Assembly (NCBI GenBank): GCA_050011635.1
Contig: JBEKIU010000057.1
Coordinates: 1-20,062, forward strand
Source: Bog-756 sp050011635
GTDB lineage: Bacteria > Actinomycetota > Acidimicrobiia > Acidimicrobiales > RAAP-2
Length of the DNA: 20,062 bases
Direction: 5' to 3'
The notes under the pieces: generated by a model
The model's database searches: none
The model's input: only the letters and a program-made list of their open reading frames with translations
What the model was told of the DNA's origin: nothing
Position numbers and translations under genes: made by a program
In this document: positions 15,736-20,062 of the stretch, piece after piece
Layout: each line of letters begins with the position of its first letter
Numbering within the stretch: the first letter of the stretch is position 1

Positions 15736-17391
15736 ATGACATCCCCTGAACCCGCACAGGATCAGCGTTCGGCCCAACCGGCGGCGGAGGTCGACGTGCT
15801 CATCGTCGGTGCCGGCATCACCGGCATCTACCAGCTCTACCGGGCCCTCGACGCCGGCTTCTCGGCCCTGCTGCTCGAGGCCGGCGACGGAGTGGGGGGC
15901 ACCTGGTTCTGGAACCGCTACCCCGGGGCCCGCTTCGACTCGGAGAGCTACACCTACGGGTACCTGTTCTCCAAGGAGCTGTTCGAGGAGTGGGAGTGGC
16001 ACGAGCACTTCGCCGAGCAGCCGGAGATCGAGCGCTACCTCAACTACGTGGTGGACCGGTTCGACCTCCGGCCCCAGATGCGGTTCGGAGCGGCAGTCAC
16101 CTCGGCCGCCTACCAGGAGTCGTCCGGGACATGGACCGTCACGGCCGGCGGCACCGAGTACCGGACTCGGTTCGTGGTCGCGGCCACCGGCATCCTCTCG
16201 GTGCCCTACTTCCCGGACGTCCCCGGGCGCGAGCAGTTCCGCGGGCAGTCGTACCACACCGGGCTGTGGCCGGCCGAGCCGGTCGACGTCGCCGACAAGC
16301 GGGTCGCCGTCATCGGCACCGGCTCCAGCGGCGTGCAGATCATCCCGGCCATCGCCGGCGAGGTCGCCTCCCTGACGGTGTACCAACGCTCGGCCAACTG
16401 GTGCACACCCCTCAACAACCGACCGATCACAGCCGACGAGCAGGCCCGGCTCAAGGCCGGCTTCGAGGGCATGCGCGAGATCCTCAACGCGTCCCCGTCC
16501 GGCTTCCTCCACCCCACCCACGATCGCCGGGCGTTCGACGACTCGATCAACGAGCGCCTGGCGTACTTCGAGACCATGTGGCGCAGCCCCGGGTTCTCGA
16601 AGCTGACCAGCAACTACACCGACCTGACCATGAACCCGACCGCCAACGCGCAGTGGTGCGAGTTCATCGCCGAAAAGATCCGCGGCATCGTCAGGAACCC
16701 CGAGACCGCCGAGCGGCTGATTCCCAAGGACCATCTCTACGCCGAGAAGCGCCCTCCCTTCGTGACTGGCTACTACGAGACCTTCAATCGCCCGAACGTG
16801 TCCCTCGTCGACCTCAGGCAGACGCCGATGGTGCGTGTCACCCGCCGCGGGATCGAGACGACCGAGGGAACGCGGGAGTTCGACCTCATCGTGTGGGCGA
16901 CGGGGTTCGACTTCGGTACCGGCGCCCTGGCCCGCATGGGGATCCGGGGCCGGGACGGTCTGGCTCTCACCGACTACTGGGCCGACGGTCCGAAGACCTT
17001 CCTCGGCCTTCAATCGGTCGGCTTTCCCAACTTCTTCTTCCCCGGCGGGCCGCACGCGGCGGCCGGCAACAACCCGCGGTACAACGGCGACCAGGTGGAC
17101 TTCATCACCGACACCCTCGTCTACCTGCGAGCGCACGGCTATGACACCATCGAAGTGGATCCCGTGGCCGAGGACCTGTGGATGACCATGGTCGACACCG
17201 GCGCGGCGCTGTCCCCCTTCGGGGAGGCCAGCTACTTCTTCGGGACCAACATCCCCGGGAAGCCTCGCAAGTACCTCCTGAATTCGGGGGGCCGGCCCAA
17301 ACTGGCCAAGGAGATCCAGCGGGTCTTCGACACCAACTACAAGGCGTTCAGGCTGGCGGGGCCGTCCGATCCCCCCGAGGCCCCGGCCTGA
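15736..17391 (+). CDS. Flavin-containing Baeyer-Villiger monooxygenase
   Basis: FAD- and NADPH-dependent type I monooxygenase (551 residues) that inserts oxygen beside a carbonyl to give an ester or lactone. Fingerprints: FAD Rossmann motif GAGITG (25-30), GGTWFWNRYPGARFDSESYT characteristic of the group, Baeyer-Villiger signature FRGQSYHTGLWP (168-179, FxGxxxHxxxWP), NADPH Rossmann motif GTGSSG (194-199), and a C-terminal ATGF block (VWATGFDF). The length is normal for cyclohexanone- or phenylacetone-type enzymes. ATG 15736 is chosen because the FAD motif falls at the expected distance. GGAGG precedes it by only 3 nt, a rather tight spacing. The open frame extends to 15604 but would read through the operator. 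Divergent from the Rieske operon; convergent with the cyclase gene. Confidence 0.95.
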   Translation: MTSPEPAQDQRSAQPAAEVDVLIVGAGITGIYQLYRALDAGFSALLLEAGDGVGGTWFWNRYPGARFDSESYTYGYLFSKELFEEWEWHEHFAEQPEIERYLNYVVDRFDLRPQMRFGAAVTSAAYQESSGTWTVTAGGTEYRTRFVVAATGILSVPYFPDVPGREQFRGQSYHTGLWPAEPVDVADKRVAVIGTGSSGVQIIPAIAGEVASLTVYQRSANWCTPLNNRPITADEQARLKAGFEGMREILNASPSGFLHPTHDRRAFDDSINERLAYFETMWRSPGFSKLTSNYTDLTMNPTANAQWCEFIAEKIRGIVRNPETAERLIPKDHLYAEKRPPFVTGYYETFNRPNVSLVDLRQTPMVRVTRRGIETTEGTREFDLIVWATGFDFGTGALARMGIRGRDGLALTDYWADGPKTFLGLQSVGFPNFFFPGGPHAAAGNNPRYNGDQVDFITDTLVYLRAHGYDTIEVDPVAEDLWMTMVDTGAALSPFGEASYFFGTNIPGKPRKYLLNSGGRPKLAKEIQRVFDTNYKAFRLAGPSDPPEAPA

Positions 17392-17419
17392 GGGCCGGCC
17401 GGCCCGACCACGTCGGCCC
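17392..17419. terminator. GC-rich palindromic stretch between convergent genes
   Basis: GGGCCGGCCGGCCC (17392-17405) is a perfect 14-bp palindrome starting at the base after the Baeyer-Villiger stop. Its first six bases can also pair with CGGCCC at 17414-17419. The position between convergent genes suggests a terminator, but there is no T-tract on either strand. Confidence 0.35.
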
Positions 17420-17422
17420 GAG

Positions 17423-17484
17423 GGCCTGGCCGGCGGACCAGTTCAGACCGTGGCCCGGCCGGCGGACCAGTTCAGACCGTGGCC
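17423..17484. repeat. 29-bp tandem duplication over the cyclase 3' end
   Basis: Bases 17423-17455 recur at 17452-17484 (period 29) with a single T/C difference (17427 versus 17456). The core GGCGGACCAGTTCAGACCGT is identical in both copies. The second copy contains the last codons and stop (ACGGTCTGA, minus strand) of the cyclase gene, so the gene end has been duplicated just downstream of itself, consistent with replication slippage. Confidence 0.9.
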
Positions 17485-18530
17485 ACCGGCGTCAGCGGGG
17501 ACCCCACGATGCCGGGCAGCCGGAGCGGGGGGGCGGTGAGCAGGAACCGGCTCCGGTGGTGCTGGCGGAGCCACGATGCCAGTTCGTGGAGGTACCACAT
17601 CTCGCCCAGAGGCACGCCGAGGCGGAACAGGCAGAGGTGGTGGATGGGGAGGAACGAGTGCCGGCTCTCGTCGCGGTCCCTACCGGTCAGGCCTTCGACG
17701 GCGTAGTTGTCGGCCACCAGCCCGGCGATCTGGGAGTCGCTGATCCACTGCAGAAGGGACTCGTCCCGGGCATCGAGGTAGCTGCACAGGGTGTGGATCT
17801 TCACAGGGTCGGGATGGCGGTCCCACTTGAGGACCTCGGTGGCGAACCCGGTGTGGAGCAGGAGGATATCGCCGGGCTCGACGACGACCTGGTCGGCCGC
17901 CATGATCTCCTCGAGCGTGTCGAGGTCCACACCGCGCCAGTCGTTCCCCAGGTGGTGGGCCAGGTCGATGAGGACACCCCGACCCTGCACGCCCTGGTAG
18001 GCCATGTGCTCGAGACCGAGGTGGTGGGCGAAGCAGCGGTGATTGCCGCCGTCCCCGGCCGCGTCGGGTTGCGGTCCGACGAGGTCGACCCCGGCGCGGT
18101 ACCCGTTGTAGTACACCGCCTCTTCGATCCCGTCGCCGTCGGCGTCGAACTCGGCACCCACGTGGGCCAGCGAGTCCCACTGCGTTGAGTACTGGAGGGA
18201 GAGGGTGACCACGTCGTCCGCCCACACGTCCACGTACTTGGGATTCCCCCAGCTCTCCATCTGGCTCATGTGGATGTTGTAAAAGGTGTCGGGTTCACCT
18301 TGCATGTCCTCGGTGGGAGCCAGGACCGGCGGATACCGGCGCTGGTTGAGGGCGGTCCCGCCCGGAACGTCGAGAGGCAGGCTCAGGCAGAAGCTGATGC
18401 CGGCCTCGACCTCCCGCACACCTTGGAGCACCTTGTCGGGGGTGAGGAGGTTGATCCGGCCGAGCTCGTCGTCCTCGCCCCAGTCCCCCCACGTCGAGCC
18501 CTCCGGGCGTTGCTTCCATCGCTGCGTCAC
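17472..18530 (-). CDS. Cyclase/kynurenine-formamidase-like metal hydrolase
   Basis: A metal-dependent hydrolase of the cyclase family, 352 residues; members hydrolyse amides, esters or lactone-like bonds. Seen: N-terminal GDWGEDDELGRINLLTPDKV, typical of the long actinobacterial subfamily; the active-site segment QYSTQWDSLAHVG (113-125), where D119 and H123 match the TH-x-D-x-x-x-H metal motif but Q117 replaces the usual His; GRGVLIDLA (183-191); and GDILLLHTGFA (220-230). After H123 there is an acidic loop DADGDGIEE (129-137) resembling a calcium-binding DxDxDG loop, then YYNGY, where shorter homologues have a simple turn. The start is GTG 18530 with AAGGAG upstream. It could open the lactone formed after Baeyer-Villiger oxidation (inference). 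Its 3' end lies in a 29-bp tandem duplication. Confidence 0.85.
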   Translation of the reverse strand: MTQRWKQRPEGSTWGDWGEDDELGRINLLTPDKVLQGVREVEAGISFCLSLPLDVPGGTALNQRRYPPVLAPTEDMQGEPDTFYNIHMSQMESWGNPKYVDVWADDVVTLSLQYSTQWDSLAHVGAEFDADGDGIEEAVYYNGYRAGVDLVGPQPDAAGDGGNHRCFAHHLGLEHMAYQGVQGRGVLIDLAHHLGNDWRGVDLDTLEEIMAADQVVVEPGDILLLHTGFATEVLKWDRHPDPVKIHTLCSYLDARDESLLQWISDSQIAGLVADNYAVEGLTGRDRDESRHSFLPIHHLCLFRLGVPLGEMWYLHELASWLRQHHRSRFLLTAPPLRLPGIVGSPLTPVATV

Positions 18531-18577
18531 GTGCGCTTCTCCTTCTGGTCGCAGCCCTCGGCGACCCGCTCTCGGCG

Positions 18578-18606
18578 TTGCCTGTACCGACCGGTTGGTC
18601 TACACT
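18578..18606 (+). promoter_or_regulatory. Promoter for the amidohydrolase gene
   Basis: TTGCCT (18578-18583), a 17-bp spacer and TACACT (18601-18606) resemble -35 and -10 hexamers of housekeeping sigma (4/6 matches each). They point at the amidohydrolase start 75 bp downstream. The spacer contains the shared 13-bp element, so a bound regulator would occlude RNA polymerase. Confidence 0.5.
18583..18599. promoter_or_regulatory. Second copy of the shared regulatory element
   Basis: The minus strand at 18583-18595 reads ACCGGTCGGTACA, identical to 15637-15649. Around ACCGGT the bases form an imperfect palindrome ACC-g-ACCGGT-t-GGT (18586-18599). The distances to flanking genes (52 bp to the cyclase start, 85 bp to the amidohydrolase start) nearly equal those at the first site (55 and 86). 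Confidence 0.6.
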
Positions 18607-18680
18607 CCTCGGCGCAGGGTACCGCGCGCGCGTCCGTTCGGTCATCGAGATCTTGCGTCCGGCGCAGGAAGGTCACAACC

Positions 18681-19937
18681 ATGACAGCGAACCAACTGGT
18701 CGTGTCCGCCGACGGGCACATCCTCGAGCCCACCGACCTCTTCACCACCCGCCTGCCCAAGCACCTGCGGGAGCGGGGGGTCTGGGAGGACGACTTCGAG
18801 ATCGAGCCGCTGGTCGAGGGCGGGGCCCGGATCTTCCGGCGTCTGCACACGCCCGGCTTCGAGGGGTGGACGATCTCCCGCTACCGGCAGACGGGCGGGC
18901 GGATGCCCGAGGGCGACCCCGACATGATCCTCGAGGACCTCGACTTCGATGGTGTCGACGTGGGGGTCATGCACCCCAACCTGTCGCTCTTCGGCCTGTA
19001 CTCCGACGACCACGAGCTGTCCATCGCCCATGCCCGTGTGTACAACGACTACATCATCGAGCGGTTCTCGCCGTACTTCTCGCGACTCGTCCCCACGGCC
19101 CCCGTCCCGCTCACCGACATCGCCGACGCGGTGGCCGAGATCGAGCGGGTCGCCGCCGCCGGGTTCCGGGCCGTCCTCCTGCCGGCGACGCCACCGATGC
19201 CCTACTACTCCCGCGACTTGGACCCCGTGTGGGCGGCGGCACAGGCCAACGGTGTCCATGTCTTCATCCACACCCAGACCGGCGGGGTCAAGGTCAACGA
19301 CCCCGAAGCCGTCACCCTCAAGGTGGTCATGGAGAACGCGGCACAGGTCAACCAACCGGTGACCGAGAAGTCGGCCTCCAAGCGGATGGTCACCCAGGCC
19401 ATCTACAGCACCATCGTCCCCCAGCAGGTCATCTGCCAGCTCATCGGTGGTGGTGTGCCCGAGCGCTACCCCGACCTCCACTTCGCCCTCATCGAGTTCA
19501 ACGCCCACTGGCTGGGCTCGCTGGTGGGAAGCATGGACAAGTGCTGGGTCACCGGCATCGGCCAGGACGCCGACTGGTGGCTCGGCGTCTGGGACGACTC
19601 CCTGCCCGCCGGCCAGCAGGCCAGCATGGCCCAGCTGTTCAAGCTGAACGAGAAGTGGCCGTACCCGTTGATGCCGAGCGAGTACGTCCGGCGTCAGTTC
19701 CATGTCTCGTTCCAGGACGACCCGGTGGCGGTGGCCTGCCGGCACATCACCGGGCTGTCGACGATCGTGTGGGGCAACGACTACCCGCACGCCGAAGGCA
19801 CGTTCCGGGGCAGCCGGGAGCTCATGGGGAAGCTGTTCGCCGATGTTCCGGCCGACGAGCGGGCGGCCATGGTGGGCGGCACCCTGGCCGGACTTCTCGG
19901 TCTCGACGCCCGGGTGGCAGCCGCGTCCCGCGGTTAG
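18681..19937 (+). CDS. Amidohydrolase family (amidohydrolase_2) protein
   Basis: A TIM-barrel metal-dependent hydrolase or decarboxylase of 418 residues, of the type often found in aromatic and cyclic-compound catabolic clusters. Seen: the N-terminal block LVVSADGHILEPTDLF (canonical D-x-H, D11/H13); the long insert typical of the family with MILEDLDFDGVDVGVMHPNL; then DIADAVAEIERVAAAGFRAV, FIHTQTGG, ALIEFNAHWLGSL, and the C-terminal metal/acid block TIVWGNDYPHAEGTF with D367, followed by FRGSRELMGKLF. Start ATG 18681 has AGGAAGG eight bases upstream; the frame is open to 18270, but that extension is antisense to the cyclase gene. It reads away from the cyclase gene over a 150-bp region carrying the shared operator element. 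Whether it hydrolyses or decarboxylates cannot be told by eye. Confidence 0.9.
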   Translation: MTANQLVVSADGHILEPTDLFTTRLPKHLRERGVWEDDFEIEPLVEGGARIFRRLHTPGFEGWTISRYRQTGGRMPEGDPDMILEDLDFDGVDVGVMHPNLSLFGLYSDDHELSIAHARVYNDYIIERFSPYFSRLVPTAPVPLTDIADAVAEIERVAAAGFRAVLLPATPPMPYYSRDLDPVWAAAQANGVHVFIHTQTGGVKVNDPEAVTLKVVMENAAQVNQPVTEKSASKRMVTQAIYSTIVPQQVICQLIGGGVPERYPDLHFALIEFNAHWLGSLVGSMDKCWVTGIGQDADWWLGVWDDSLPAGQQASMAQLFKLNEKWPYPLMPSEYVRRQFHVSFQDDPVAVACRHITGLSTIVWGNDYPHAEGTFRGSRELMGKLFADVPADERAAMVGGTLAGLLGLDARVAAASRG

Positions 19938-20062
19938 GCCCACGGTACCCGCACGCGGTCGCAGGGCACGCCCAGCCGCACCCAGAACGCCCATGATGCG
20001 ATCCCACAGCGATTCGACGAACCGGCGGCGGCGAAAGACGGTCTGGTGAACGAGCTCAGTTT
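19934..20062 (-). other. Right-edge stretch, no assignable gene
   Basis: After the amidohydrolase stop the last 125 bases hold no recognisable feature. A minus-strand frame is open from the edge to a TAA at 19934-19936, with GC-rich third positions and an end reading LGVPCDRVRVPWA. It could be the tail of a convergent gene, but the evidence is thin. Confidence 0.2.

Noticed and set aside
12646..15749. Long plus-strand open frames across the P450, NTF2-like and Rieske genes
   Set aside because: These are mirror frames of GC-rich coding sequence. The minus strand encodes intact heme, Rieske and NTF2 motifs with ribosome-binding sites and 4-bp overlaps.
15508..17136. 542-codon minus-strand open frame over the Baeyer-Villiger gene
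   Set aside because: It is rich in Gly/Val/Arg/Asp with no family motifs, while the plus strand carries all the Baeyer-Villiger fingerprints.
18642..19994. 450-codon minus-strand open frame over the amidohydrolase gene
   Set aside because: It is a shadow of the plus-strand amidohydrolase, which has a good ribosome-binding site and conserved blocks.

Overview
The window is high-GC DNA. It uses GTG as well as ATG starts, has purine-rich Shine-Dalgarno sites, and contains many 4-base ATGA/GTGA gene overlaps. The protein families present (an ECF sigma factor paired with a one-TM regulator, a sensor-GAF-GGDEF protein, and a Rieske/P450/Baeyer-Villiger catabolic set) suggest an actinobacterium. 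Acidimicrobiia or a mycobacterial relative is possible, but no rRNA or marker gene fixes the taxon. No tRNA, rRNA, CRISPR array, transposase or integrase was seen.

Left part (1-6533), housekeeping and assorted genes. The minus-strand 5' half of formate-tetrahydrofolate ligase (fhs) runs off the left edge. It is preceded by an overlapping 46-codon small ORF with a strong ribosome-binding site. Next come two divergent GNAT acetyltransferases, a non-coding stretch holding a decayed DUF427 fragment, a two-gene ABC-2 exporter (permease plus ATPase, minus strand), an unrecognised conserved-looking 218-aa protein, and a divergent DUF2889 protein.

Middle part (6534-10791), signalling. An ECF sigma factor and a downstream one-TM protein overlap by 4 bp on the minus strand. 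Divergent from them is a large cytoplasmic diguanylate cyclase with an N-terminal Cys-rich sensor domain, two GAF-like domains and a GGDEF domain that keeps its inhibitory I-site.

Right part (10792-19937), a probable catabolic island of nine genes. A minus-strand run reads Rieske oxygenase alpha subunit, NTF2/SnoaL-like protein, cytochrome P450, class II aldolase-like protein and two small ABM-type proteins. A Baeyer-Villiger monooxygenase diverges from the Rieske gene. A cyclase-family hydrolase converges on the Baeyer-Villiger gene, and an amidohydrolase diverges from the cyclase. The two divergent promoter regions, about 3 kb apart, share an identical 13-bp element (ACCGGTCGGTACA). At the first site it overlaps a perfect 19-bp inverted repeat, and at the second it lies between a plausible -35 and -10. 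This suggests that one repressor, not encoded in the window, controls the whole set. The enzymes would fit oxidation of a hydrophobic cyclic compound by hydroxylation, oxygen insertion next to a ketone and hydrolytic or retro-aldol cleavage. The substrate cannot be read from sequence.
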